From positions 1 to 30,190 of the forward strand of contig JAKLQT010000205.1 in the NCBI GenBank assembly GCA_022013205.1: a stretch of 30,190 nucleotides of DNA. Direction: 5' to 3'. The translations under genes and the position numbers were made by a program. The notes beneath the pieces were generated by a model. The model ran no database searches and was not told the DNA's origin. It saw nothing but the letters and a program-made list of their open reading frames with translations. Source of the DNA: Candidatus Omnitrophota bacterium (GTDB lineage: Bacteria > Omnitrophota > Gorgyraeia > B26-G9). Below are positions 1 through 8,223 of the stretch, piece by piece (position 1 is the stretch's first letter; each line of letters opens with the position of its first letter).

Positions 1-100
1 AAAAGATGCTGGACAAATTTTACGCTCAACACCAATTCTCCCTATCTGTTTAACAAGCAAAGGAAACGTGTTTTCTATCTAGGGGAAACAAAGCCAAAAG
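1..100. other. Window edge, no assignable gene
   Basis: No gene can be assigned here. On the plus strand, reading frame 1 is open from the edge to a TAA at 109-111 and frame 2 to a TAG at 80-82. Either could be the 3' end of a gene that starts outside the window. Neither short peptide is one I recognise, and no terminator follows before the promoter at 101. Confidence 0.3.
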
Positions 101-129
101 TTGACAATTAATTCTTATGATGCTATACT
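101..129 (+). promoter_or_regulatory. Sigma-70-type promoter, extended -10
   Basis: A perfect -35 TTGACA (101-106) is followed by a 17-base spacer and TATACT (124-129). A TGC immediately before the -10 gives an extended -10 element. Transcription should begin near 136, leaving a leader of about 65 bases before the small ORF at 203. This is one of the best promoters in the window. Confidence 0.85.
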
Positions 130-202
130 TTAAATAAGAATAATTTATATATGCATATTAAGTACTTTTAAAATGTATAAATAAACAAGAAAGGAGGCAG
201 CT

Positions 203-400
203 GTGAACAGGAATAATCTGTTTATTCAGCGTAGATTTCAGGTTCAGGAGGATAGATTAAATGATAATATCCATTTTCTCAGGTCATTATATATAGCTTA
301 TTATTATTTTAAAGGCAATGAACTTTTTGTAACCAAGTATGCCCTCTGCGTAAAATTTACAAAGACAAAGCAGCAGCTAAATAAACTTTTAAGTAAATAA
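203..400 (+). CDS. Small basic protein, unknown function
   Basis: A 65-codon ORF starts with GTG and is preceded by a strong Shine-Dalgarno AAGGAGG (191-197) at good spacing. It has its own consensus promoter upstream and its own intrinsic terminator downstream, which is the main reason to believe it is expressed. The product is rich in Lys, Arg, Asn, Tyr and Phe. It has no signal peptide, no clear membrane segment and no motif I recognise. A tyrosine-rich centre (IAYYYF) is flanked by basic ends. It could be a small nucleic-acid-binding or regulatory protein, but I have no family assignment. The transcript of about 315 bases could alternatively act mainly as an RNA. Confidence 0.6.
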   Translation: MNRNNLFIQRRFQVQEDRLNDNIHFLRSLYIAYYYFKGNELFVTKYALCVKFTKTKQQLNKLLSK

Positions 401-424
401 TAGTTAAAGTGATGGTGTTATAAT

Positions 425-453
425 AAAAGCTCCTTATTTTGAGGAGCTTTTTT
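425..453 (+). terminator. Intrinsic terminator of the small ORF unit
   Basis: AAAAGCTCC (425-433) pairs perfectly with GGAGCTTTT (443-451), and the right arm runs into a run of T. It lies 25 bases after the stop of the 65-codon ORF and directly before the next promoter, so it separates the two transcription units. Confidence 0.9.
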
Positions 454-455
454 AT

Positions 456-484
456 TTGACAAATCGGTCTAAATCTAGTAAAAT
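456..484 (+). promoter_or_regulatory. Sigma-70-type promoter of the M16-rpe-lepA operon
   Basis: TTGACA (456-461), a 17-base spacer and TAAAAT (479-484). It sits immediately after the terminator at 425-453 and 48 bases before the ATG of the M16 peptidase, so it should drive the long housekeeping operon. Confidence 0.85.
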
Positions 485-531
485 CTTTGAGTTAAGTAAT
501 TTAATTATAAGTTTTCGGAGAATCACACAAG

Positions 532-1824
532 ATGTATGACCTATCAGAGATTGAGAATGGCCTTAAAGTAGCTACCTGTAAATTGCCAAATACAAGGGCT
601 GTTGCCATAGGGCTATGGGTAAGAACCGGCGGCAGGTATGAGCAGAAAAATTTAAACGGTATTTCTCATTTATTTGAACATATTGTTTTTAAGGGTTCGC
701 AAAAAAGATCCTACCGGAAGATTAAGGAGTCTATAGAGGGCGTCGGAGGCATGTTAAACGGCTTTACCTCTGAGGAAGTAACCTGTTTTTTAGCAAAGGT
801 AATGGAAAAACATCTGCCGCTTGCATTGGATGTCTTACTCGATATGCTGCTGAATCCGTTAATACGTCAAATTGATATTGATAAGGAAAGGCTTGTTATT
901 TTTGAGGAAATAAAAATGTATTTTGACCTTCCGCATCATCTTGCGTATGATAATTTGCAGAAAATGCTTTGGCCTCGGCATGCGCTGGGGCGAAACCTGG
1001 CAGGGGAAGTTGGGACACTTAATAAAATTAATAAGGAGCAATTGCCGCAATACAAGAAAAAGTATTATGACCTTAATAATATGCTTGTGTGTGTGAGCGG
1101 AAATATTGAACATTCTAATTTGCTGAAAATGCTTAAGAGAATTTTCAAATTAAATCCTGGCAACAATAGTCCCGGGTATAGAAATCGCGGGTTTGCTCCG
1201 GTAATAACCAGGCAAAAAGTTTCATGTGTCAGCATAATTAGTAAGCAAACCCAGCAGTCACATCTTGTTTTGGGAGCTCACGCGCTAAAGCGTGGGCATC
1301 CCCTGCGGTATGCTTTAACAATTTTACATATAATACTCGGCGCTAATATGTCCAGCCGCCTTTTTAATGAAATGCGTGAAAAACGAGGATATGCCTATGA
1401 GGTCGCAACCTTAATAAAAGGTTTTGATGATACCGGTGCTTTTATTGTTCACGCTGGTGTCGTTAATAAGAAACTTGTAAACGCGTGCGGCTTAATTCTC
1501 AAAGAATTAAAAAAGACCTGTAATCATCCTGTAAAGGATCGTGAACTGGCAAGAGCTAAAGAGTATTTTTCAGGCCAAATGCTGATGGCTTTAGATGACG
1601 CTTTAGAGCGTATGATCTGGGTGGGAGAAAAACTGATTAATAGAAGGAAGGTTTTGCATCCAAATGAAATAATTAAATCCATAGAGGCGGTTACCCCTGA
1701 TGATATTATGAAAGTTGCCAATTTAATATTCAAAAAAGGAATTTTTAATCTTTCTGTAGTCGGGCCGGTCGATGAAACCAAAAATAAAAAATTAGTTGGG
1801 CTTTTGAAAGGGTTTAAGTCATGA
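532..1824 (+). CDS. M16B family zinc metallopeptidase
   Basis: A 430-residue processing-peptidase-like zinc protease. The inverted zinc motif HxxEH is at residues 46-50 (His46, His50 as ligands, Glu49 as catalytic base). The third ligand is Glu126 in an EEI context, at the usual distance of about 76 residues. The C-terminal half carries the MREKRGYAYEV segment typical of the second M16 domain, so both halves of the fold are present and the enzyme should be active. Length fits the 410-440 residue bacterial M16B proteins related to mitochondrial processing peptidase beta. The start is supported by GGAG at 517-520. No signal peptide is visible, so it is probably cytoplasmic. The stop overlaps the rpe start (ATGA). 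The substrate cannot be inferred. Confidence 0.93.
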   Translation: MYDLSEIENGLKVATCKLPNTRAVAIGLWVRTGGRYEQKNLNGISHLFEHIVFKGSQKRSYRKIKESIEGVGGMLNGFTSEEVTCFLAKVMEKHLPLALDVLLDMLLNPLIRQIDIDKERLVIFEEIKMYFDLPHHLAYDNLQKMLWPRHALGRNLAGEVGTLNKINKEQLPQYKKKYYDLNNMLVCVSGNIEHSNLLKMLKRIFKLNPGNNSPGYRNRGFAPVITRQKVSCVSIISKQTQQSHLVLGAHALKRGHPLRYALTILHIILGANMSSRLFNEMREKRGYAYEVATLIKGFDDTGAFIVHAGVVNKKLVNACGLILKELKKTCNHPVKDRELARAKEYFSGQMLMALDDALERMIWVGEKLINRRKVLHPNEIIKSIEAVTPDDIMKVANLIFKKGIFNLSVVGPVDETKNKKLVGLLKGFKS

Positions 1825-2471
1825 AAAGAGAAAAAATACTGATTGCTCCTTCAATCCTATCGGCTGATTTTGGCCGCCTGGGGAATGAAGTTAAATCTGT
1901 TGAGAAAGCAGGCGCTGACTGGATTCATGTTGACGTGATGGACGGCCATTTTGTGCCGAATATCACCATAGGGCCTGCGGTTGTAAAAAGTCTAAGAAAT
2001 AGGACAACATTACCGCTGGATGTGCATTTAATGATTAGCGATCCATGGTTTTTTCTGGATGATTTCATAAATGCCGGTAGTGCGTTGATTACAGTACACA
2101 GCGAGGTGTGCTCTTTATCTTTAATAAAAAAAATAAAAGCTAAATTGACCGTAAACAAAGTTCGCTTAGGTATAAGCTTAAATCCGGGTACTCCTCTTAA
2201 AAAATTATATAAATTACTTGATTTAGCCGATCTTATACTGCTGATGAGCGTCAATCCCGGATTTGGAGGACAGTCTTTTATGCCGGTTGTTATCCCTAAA
2301 CTTCGGGCGCTGCGAAAGATATTTTTAAGGGATATTGAAGTTGACGGCGGTATTACCGATAAAACAGCACCTGCGGTTATTGAAAACGGGGCAAATATAC
2401 TGGTCTCAGGTTCTTATTTGTTTAACGCGAAAAATAGGGCACAAGCGATTAGAGAGTTAAAAAATGGATGA
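1821..2471 (+). CDS. rpe: Ribulose-phosphate 3-epimerase
   Basis: Interconverts D-ribulose 5-phosphate and D-xylulose 5-phosphate in the pentose phosphate pathway. The 216-residue protein is full length for the TIM-barrel family. It shows APSILSADF at the N terminus, the metal-binding HVDVMDGHFVPN segment, DVHLMI, the phosphate-binding VNPGFGGQSF loop and EVDGGI near the C terminus. It overlaps the M16 gene by four bases and the phosphohexomutase gene by eight, so translation of the three is probably coupled. Nothing is missing from the active site as far as I can read it. Confidence 0.96.
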   Translation: MKREKILIAPSILSADFGRLGNEVKSVEKAGADWIHVDVMDGHFVPNITIGPAVVKSLRNRTTLPLDVHLMISDPWFFLDDFINAGSALITVHSEVCSLSLIKKIKAKLTVNKVRLGISLNPGTPLKKLYKLLDLADLILLMSVNPGFGGQSFMPVVIPKLRALRKIFLRDIEVDGGITDKTAPAVIENGANILVSGSYLFNAKNRAQAIRELKNG

Positions 2472-3837
2472 TATAAAATTCGGCACTGACGGATTCCGCG
2501 CGGTTATTGCCGATGAATTTACCTTTGAGAATATCTCAAGAATAGCGCGGGCGCTTGCCTGTTATCTAAAAAAAAGGGAAAAGCAGCAGTTTCATAAAGG
2601 TGTTATTGTCGGATATGACTGCCGTTTTCTGTCGGATAGGTTTGCTATGCGGGCAGCAGATATTCTAGCTGCTTGCGGTATTCCTGTATGGATGACTAAA
2701 AGCCCGGTACCTACGCCGGCAATAAGCGCTTATATCAGAGAAAACTCACTGCCGTGCGGAGTGAGCATTACTGCAAGCCATAATCCGCCTCATTTTAACG
2801 GTATCAAAATAAAAAATAAATTCGGGGCATCGGTTGGAAAAGACGTAACAAGGGAAATAGAATCACTTATAAAAAACAGGTGTAAAGCAGGGGGGAAGAA
2901 GGCCCCGGCTAAGATCGAATATGTAGAAATAATCCGGCCGTATATCTCTTTGCTAAAAAGATATTTAAATTTTAAGCTGCTTAAAAAATCGCGCTTTAAT
3001 GTCGTTGTTGACGCGATGCACGGTTCAGGAGCAGGCATTGTAGAAAAAATTCTAAGTAACACCGGCTGCCGAGTTAAAGGGATTCGTACCGGCAGAGATA
3101 TCCTGTTCGGCGGAGTAAATCCCGAACCAATCGCTGATAACCTGAAACTATTAAAAGAAACTGTTCTCAAAGAAAAAGCTGATCTTGGTATTGCCTTAGA
3201 TGGAGACGGTGACCGTATCGGGGCAATGTGCCCTGATGGGACGTTCATAAGTTCGCATCAGGCTATATGTCTTTTACTTTTGCATTTAATTGAAAATAGA
3301 AAATTCAAAGGGAAAATTGTCAAAAGCCTGAATACCACGACACTTGTTGATAAAATCGCGCGGTATTATAATCTGCCTATGGATATAGTTGCGGTCGGAT
3401 TTAAGAATATTGCCTCAAAAATGCTTAATGAGGATATTTTACTGGGTGCAGAAGAATCAGGGGGGATCGGATTTAAGGGATATATGCCCGAGCGTGACGG
3501 TGCCTTGTCCGGCTTACTGCTTCTTGAGATGATGGCATATAAAAGAAAATCTATTCTTGAGCTTATGAATCTCATGGAAAAGCGATTCGGAAAATTTGTT
3601 TATATGCGCAGGGATTTAGATGTGAAATTAAAAAAGGCTCTGCCGCCTTTGAAATATATAATAGGTAAAAAGGTGTCGCGAATAGAGAACTTTGACGGAA
3701 CCAAATATACTCTTGCTGATGAAAGCTGGCTTATGATAAGAGCCTCAGGCACAGAGCCAATCGTCAGAATTTACGCTGAAGGGGCTGCTAAAGCAGATAC
3801 GCGCAAACTTATTGAATTCGGATCTGATTTAATATGA
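2464..3837 (+). CDS. Phosphohexomutase (phosphoglucomutase/phosphomannomutase family)
   Basis: A 457-residue alpha-D-phosphohexomutase that should move a phosphate between C1 and C6 of a hexose. All four signature loops are present: the phosphoserine loop TASHNP with Ser105, the magnesium-binding DGDGDR at 246-251, the sugar-specificity loop GAEESGG at 328-334 and the phosphate-binding RASGTEP at 426-432. The N terminus (IKFGTDGFRAVI) resembles the phosphoglucomutase/phosphomannomutase group rather than typical GlmM, so glucose or mannose phosphate is likelier than glucosamine phosphate, but sequence reading alone does not settle this. It lies between rpe and lepA with overlaps at both ends. 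Confidence 0.9.
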   Translation: MDDIKFGTDGFRAVIADEFTFENISRIARALACYLKKREKQQFHKGVIVGYDCRFLSDRFAMRAADILAACGIPVWMTKSPVPTPAISAYIRENSLPCGVSITASHNPPHFNGIKIKNKFGASVGKDVTREIESLIKNRCKAGGKKAPAKIEYVEIIRPYISLLKRYLNFKLLKKSRFNVVVDAMHGSGAGIVEKILSNTGCRVKGIRTGRDILFGGVNPEPIADNLKLLKETVLKEKADLGIALDGDGDRIGAMCPDGTFISSHQAICLLLLHLIENRKFKGKIVKSLNTTTLVDKIARYYNLPMDIVAVGFKNIASKMLNEDILLGAEESGGIGFKGYMPERDGALSGLLLLEMMAYKRKSILELMNLMEKRFGKFVYMRRDLDVKLKKALPPLKYIIGKKVSRIENFDGTKYTLADESWLMIRASGTEPIVRIYAEGAAKADTRKLIEFGSDLI

Positions 3838-5624
3838 ATATAGAACTTATTAGAAATTTCTCCATAATTGCTCATATCGATCATGGTAAATCCACTCTTG
3901 CGGACCGGATGCTTGAAATAACCCATTCGGTTGTGGGACGTGAATTGCATGAGCAAATGCTTGATAATATGGATCTGGAAAGAGAGCGCGGCATTACGAT
4001 CAAGGCCTCGGCGGTCAGGATTTTTTATAATGCCCGCGACGGTAAGAAATACCAGCTTAACCTTATTGACACTCCCGGCCATGTAGATTTCAGTTACGAG
4101 GTAGCAAAATCACTTTCAGCTTGCGAGGGTGCGCTTTTACTGGTTGATGCGGCTCAGGGAATTGAGGCGCAGACAGTAGCTAATTTTTATCTGGCTGTTG
4201 AGCAAAAACTCAGGATAATTCCAGTTGTAAATAAAATTGATCTTCCGCACGCTCATCCGGAAGCTGTCATACATCAAATTCAAGATATACTTTGTATCGA
4301 TGACCAGCCGTTGCTGGCAAGCGCTAAACAGGGTACAGGAATAACTGAAATACTTGAAACAATTGTTGAAAAGATTTCTCCTCCGGCGGGCAGCAGTAAG
4401 AATCCTTTACAGGCGCTGATATTTGATTATGAGTTTGATTCTTATAAAGGTGTGATTGTCTATGTACGGGTTATGAACGGGAAAATTGAGCCTGACATGT
4501 TCGTAATGCTCATGAATTCAGGCAAAAAGTACGAGGTTCTTGAGATAGGGGTTTTTACTCCCTCGCCGCAAAAAGTAGATAGCCTTTCCTGCGGAGAAGT
4601 AGGATATATATGCTGCAATATTAAAGACCCGGCAGATGTATTAATCGGGGATACAGTTACGGGCTTTAAAAAGCCGGCTGAGAAACCGCTGCCCGGCTTT
4701 AAGAAGACCCTGCCGCTTGTATATGCAGGGCTTTATCCTGTAAACAGTAAAGATTTTGACCATCTTCGCGCTAGCCTGCACAAACTTAAATTAACTGATT
4801 TTGGCTTTGTTTTTGAAACGGAAAGCAGCCCTTCGCTTGGATTCGGGTTTCGTTGCGGTTTTCTCGGCCTTTTACATATGGATATCGTTCAGGAACGTTT
4901 AGAGAGAGAATTTGAGTTGAATCTTATTGCCACAACTCCAAGTGTAGTATACCGTGTAAAGCTTACAAACGGCAGTACGGCCGAAGTGGATAACCCTGCT
5001 AAATTTCCTGAACCGCAGCAGATTGATTTTATTGAGGAGCCGTATATCAAAGCTTTTATGATTGTCCCGCATGATTGTCTTGGGCTGGTTATGAGCCTGG
5101 GGCAGTCTAAAAGGGGAATTCATAAAAGCAAGGAATTTCTTGACGAAAAAAGGATGATGCTCACCTACGAATTTCCCTTAGCTGAGATTATTGTTGATTT
5201 TTATGATAAATTGAAGTCTATAACCCGCGGATACGGATCACTTGATTATGAGGTGATCGGGTACAGGTATACTAAATTAGTTAAGCTGGATATTCTTATA
5301 AACGGAACGCCGTGTGATGCTTTGTCTTTTCTGGTGCACAAGGATAACGCGCATTATAAGGGGGGCCAGGTTGTGACAAAACTGCGTGAGCTTATCCCGA
5401 GACAGCTTTATGAGGTCGCGATACAGGCAGCGATCGGCTCCAGAGTAATATCCCGCCAAACAGTTAAAGCGATGGGAAAAAATGTTACGGCTAAATGCTA
5501 CGGCGGAGATATCTCCAGAAAAAGAAAACTATTGGAAAAGCAGAAACTAGGGCGAAAGAGGATGAAGCAGTTCGGGAAAGTGCAAATCCCTCAGGAAGCT
5601 TTTATGGCAGTCCTGAAAATATAA
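3834..5624 (+). CDS. lepA: Elongation factor 4 (LepA), ribosomal back-translocase GTPase
   Basis: A translation GTPase that binds ribosomes and is thought to help stalled or maturing 30S particles. The G1 loop AHIDHGKST is at residues 13-21, followed by the switch segment RERGITIKA, DTPGH (G3) and NKID (G4). Downstream are the EF-G-like domains and the LepA-specific C-terminal domain with GGDISRKRKLL, which distinguishes it from EF-G. The 596 residues match the usual length. The start codon overlaps the stop of the phosphohexomutase gene (ATGA). lepB follows after 26 bases, the conserved lepA-lepB pairing of many bacteria. Confidence 0.98.
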   Translation: MNIELIRNFSIIAHIDHGKSTLADRMLEITHSVVGRELHEQMLDNMDLERERGITIKASAVRIFYNARDGKKYQLNLIDTPGHVDFSYEVAKSLSACEGALLLVDAAQGIEAQTVANFYLAVEQKLRIIPVVNKIDLPHAHPEAVIHQIQDILCIDDQPLLASAKQGTGITEILETIVEKISPPAGSSKNPLQALIFDYEFDSYKGVIVYVRVMNGKIEPDMFVMLMNSGKKYEVLEIGVFTPSPQKVDSLSCGEVGYICCNIKDPADVLIGDTVTGFKKPAEKPLPGFKKTLPLVYAGLYPVNSKDFDHLRASLHKLKLTDFGFVFETESSPSLGFGFRCGFLGLLHMDIVQERLEREFELNLIATTPSVVYRVKLTNGSTAEVDNPAKFPEPQQIDFIEEPYIKAFMIVPHDCLGLVMSLGQSKRGIHKSKEFLDEKRMMLTYEFPLAEIIVDFYDKLKSITRGYGSLDYEVIGYRYTKLVKLDILINGTPCDALSFLVHKDNAHYKGGQVVTKLRELIPRQLYEVAIQAAIGSRVISRQTVKAMGKNVTAKCYGGDISRKRKLLEKQKLGRKRMKQFGKVQIPQEAFMAVLKI

Positions 5625-5650
5625 AATCAATCGTTAACAAAAGGAAATCA

Positions 5651-6226
5651 ATGTTAAAAGAAAAACCAGAGTTATCTAAGAAATCATTTTGGCAAAAAGC
5701 TAAACCTGTGGTCAAAGAGTACGGAGAATCACTGCTGATTGCTTTCGTGCTGGCAATGCTAATCAGAACATTTGTTGTTCAGGCATTCAAGATCCCTACG
5801 GGGTCAATGAAACCTACTTTTACTGAAGGGGACCGTATACTAGTTAATAAATTTATTTATAAGTTCCGCGAGCCGCAGCGGGGCGATGTCATTGTTTTTA
5901 AATATCCGGAAAACATGAAACTGGCTTTCATTAAACGGCTTATCGGTAAATCAGGAGAAAATCTTGAAATTAAAAACGGCAGAATATTAATAGATGACAA
6001 GAAAATAACTGAAAAGCAGATAAACGCGAATTTTTATTACAATCGCGGTGATTACGGAGGCGCCGGCCAGGAGATAAAAGTCCCGGCGGACGCGTTTTAC
6101 GCCCTTGGAGATAATAGCGCTAACAGCAGGGATTCGCGCTATTGGGGTTTTGTTCCCCAAAAGAATCTGATAGGCAAAGCAATACTGATCTATTGGCCGC
6201 CGTATAGAGTGCGTTTAGTAGAATAG
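5651..6226 (+). CDS. lepB: Signal peptidase I
   Basis: Membrane-anchored serine protease that removes signal peptides from Sec- and Tat-exported proteins. I place the start at ATG 5651 (191 residues) because AAGGA at 5641-5645 gives a well-spaced RBS. The frame stays open upstream into lepA, but those codons encode a basic peptide unlike the family. One membrane segment lies at about residues 26-44. The catalytic Ser52 is in the PTGSMKPT box and the general base Lys95 in FIKRLIG. The GDNSANSRDSR box near the C terminus is also intact. A plausible substrate in this window is the giant secreted protein at 14822. Confidence 0.95.
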   Translation: MLKEKPELSKKSFWQKAKPVVKEYGESLLIAFVLAMLIRTFVVQAFKIPTGSMKPTFTEGDRILVNKFIYKFREPQRGDVIVFKYPENMKLAFIKRLIGKSGENLEIKNGRILIDDKKITEKQINANFYYNRGDYGGAGQEIKVPADAFYALGDNSANSRDSRYWGFVPQKNLIGKAILIYWPPYRVRLVE

Positions 6227-6333
6227 TGGGCGCTGTTGCAAAATGCATATCTGTGGCGTTAAACGCTTGCTTACTTGTGCGGTGTACGGCCATAGGATTC
6301 TACAGCAATGATTAAATTTAGAGGGTTACGATT
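6227..6333. other. Short gap with a repeat-like segment
   Basis: This 107-base gap breaks an otherwise tightly packed operon. It contains CTGTTGCAAAA (6233-6243), which recurs exactly at 21756-21766, where it forms the left end of an imperfect palindrome. The preceding GGGC is also shared, apart from one extra base. A small inverted repeat, GCGT/ACGC, lies at 6256-6266. I see no promoter I would trust. GAGGG at 6321-6325 is the RBS of pgsA. Confidence 0.45.
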
Positions 6334-6894
6334 ATGAACATTGCTAACTGGATATCAATTTTTAGAATAATTCTTATACCTTTTTTCGTTTCTACTATTG
6401 TGTATTATTCTTCGGAAAAGGATTATCTGCGCTATATATCTCTTGTGATCTTTTTCGCGGCAGTGATCAGCGACGGGGTAGACGGTTATATCGCAAGAGC
6501 CCATAAATTGCAAACAAGGCTGGGATCATTTCTTGATCCTATCGCGGACAAGCTTTTGCTTAGTGCCAGTTTTATAACCATGGCCGTTACTCAGGAAATA
6601 CCCTCAGCGATAAGGCTTCCTTTATGGATCGCGATACTGGTCATCTCAAGAGACATTATCCTGGCACTGGGTTCTTTGTTGATTCATGTGCTGACAGGAA
6701 ATCTAAAAATAGCTCCGAGCTTCTTAGGTAAGCTTACTACTGTATTTCAGATGTTTACGATAATATGCGTACTTTTACAGCTGCCTTTTTCTTTTTTAAT
6801 CTGGGATATTGCTGCTTTTTTTACGATCGCGTCCGGATTTGATTATATTTATAAAGGGAGTAAATTGCTCAGCAATGCCGGTATTAACCATTAA
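6334..6894 (+). CDS. pgsA: CDP-diacylglycerol-glycerol-3-phosphate 3-phosphatidyltransferase
   Basis: Integral membrane enzyme that makes phosphatidylglycerophosphate from CDP-diacylglycerol and glycerol 3-phosphate, the committed step to phosphatidylglycerol. The CDP-alcohol phosphatidyltransferase signature is complete: Asp47, Asp50-Gly51, Ala54-Arg55, Gly64, Asp68 and Asp72, with exact family spacing. The 186 residues and several hydrophobic helices fit PgsA. Other members of the superfamily (for example phosphatidylserine synthase) share the motif. Length, the N-terminal NIANWISIFRI segment and the nearby plsY and gpsA favour PgsA. The RBS is GAGGG at 6321-6325. Confidence 0.92.
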   Translation: MNIANWISIFRIILIPFFVSTIVYYSSEKDYLRYISLVIFFAAVISDGVDGYIARAHKLQTRLGSFLDPIADKLLLSASFITMAVTQEIPSAIRLPLWIAILVISRDIILALGSLLIHVLTGNLKIAPSFLGKLTTVFQMFTIICVLLQLPFSFLIWDIAAFFTIASGFDYIYKGSKLLSNAGINH

Positions 6895-6903
6895 GGCTAT
6901 TAA

Positions 6904-8217
6904 ATGAAGATAAAAAATATCGTTGCTATCGTCGGCAGGCCGAATGTCGGAAAATCATGCCTGTTTAATCGTCTTGTCGGAGAACGCCGGGCTATTGTGG
7001 AGCCTACAAGCGGCGTGACGAGGGACCGCGCGTACGCGGATGTTTCCTGGTGCAATAAGCAGTTTTCGATTATTGACACAGGAGGATTGGTTTTTAAAAG
7101 TAAAGAACATATCAGTGATATGATTATAAAACAGGCGCGGACCGCTATTAATGATGCTGACCTGATCCTGTTTGTCGCCGATGCCCACAGCGGCGTGCAT
7201 GCTTATGATAAGGAGATACTTGATTTTATTCGAACTTTTAATAAAAAGATCATTCTTGTTGTCAATAAAGTAGATAATATGGACAGGGTAGTAACCCTTA
7301 GTGAATTCTATGAATTGGGGGTTGAAGAGATCAGTTTCATATCAGCTTTGCATGGTTTGAATATTGATGAGCTTCTTGATATGCTCGTTAAAGATATTGC
7401 CCTAATCGAAAATGATACGCACAGTGAAGAGCCTCCGGCACTAAAGGTTGCTTTGATCGGCAGGCCTAATGTCGGCAAGTCATCATTTATGAACAAACTT
7501 TTAAAGGAAGAAAGGGTGATTGTGAGTGATCAGCCTGGAACAACCCGTGACAGTATAGACACGGTTTTGCATCTTGATAATCAGAAATATATTATGATTG
7601 ATACTGCCGGTATCCGCCAGAAAAAAAAACAGCAAGAGGCGATAGATATTTACTCGCGTTCAAGAACTATACAGGCGATTAAACGCAGTGATGTCTGTAT
7701 TATTCTGGTCGACGCCCTTGAGGGAATTCAAAGAGACGATCTGCATATTTTCAGCCTGATCAAGGAAGAAGAAAAGTGCTGTGTTATAGCTATAAACAAA
7801 TGTGATTTGGTAAAATTGGATCTTGCCGAATGCGTTAAAACAATATCTAGCCAGGCGGCGTTTATGAATTTTGCTTTTTGCGTGCTTGTCTCTGCCAAGC
7901 AAGGGAAGAACCTTAATGCTACGCTGAAACTTGTTCAGCATGCCTGCCATAACGGAAAAAGAAAGATCCAACAGCGGAAATTAGCAAAAACCCTTGAGGA
8001 GATCGTTGAACATCTGAAAAACCAGCGCTCTTATGAAGCCCTTAAACTTCGTTTTTTAACTCAGCTCAAAACAAGGCCTCCGGTTTTCGCTTTTGTTGTC
8101 AACCGGCCGGAATTGATTAAAGCGTCTTTTGAGCGCTTTCTTGAAAACAGGCTTAGAAGTCATTATGATTTTAAGGGGACTCCGATAAAAATTCTGTTTA
8201 GAAAAAAGAAAAGGTAA
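6904..8217 (+). CDS. der: Ribosome biogenesis GTPase Der (EngA)
   Basis: Double-GTPase factor needed for 50S subunit assembly. Two tandem G domains are visible. The first has a GRPNVGKS P-loop at residues 11-18, DTGG and NKVD. The second has a P-loop at about 186-193, DTAG and NKCD. A C-terminal KH-like domain follows (about 350-437) with the family segment RPPVFAFVVNRPE. The 437 residues are typical and nothing appears truncated. The gene begins nine bases after pgsA with only a weak Shine-Dalgarno, and plsY follows six bases after its stop. Confidence 0.98.
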   Translation: MKIKNIVAIVGRPNVGKSCLFNRLVGERRAIVEPTSGVTRDRAYADVSWCNKQFSIIDTGGLVFKSKEHISDMIIKQARTAINDADLILFVADAHSGVHAYDKEILDFIRTFNKKIILVVNKVDNMDRVVTLSEFYELGVEEISFISALHGLNIDELLDMLVKDIALIENDTHSEEPPALKVALIGRPNVGKSSFMNKLLKEERVIVSDQPGTTRDSIDTVLHLDNQKYIMIDTAGIRQKKKQQEAIDIYSRSRTIQAIKRSDVCIILVDALEGIQRDDLHIFSLIKEEEKCCVIAINKCDLVKLDLAECVKTISSQAAFMNFAFCVLVSAKQGKNLNATLKLVQHACHNGKRKIQQRKLAKTLEEIVEHLKNQRSYEALKLRFLTQLKTRPPVFAFVVNRPELIKASFERFLENRLRSHYDFKGTPIKILFRKKKR

Positions 8218-8223
8218 ACACTT

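Noticed and set aside
1..111. 3' end of an upstream gene in frame 1 or frame 2
   Set aside because: Both frames are open from the edge and neither short peptide is recognisable, so I do not call a CDS.
5495..5650. Upstream extension of lepB overlapping the 3' end of lepA
   Set aside because: The extra 52 codons are out-of-frame lepA sequence and encode a highly basic, non-family peptide. ATG 5651 has a proper RBS and gives a normal LepB.
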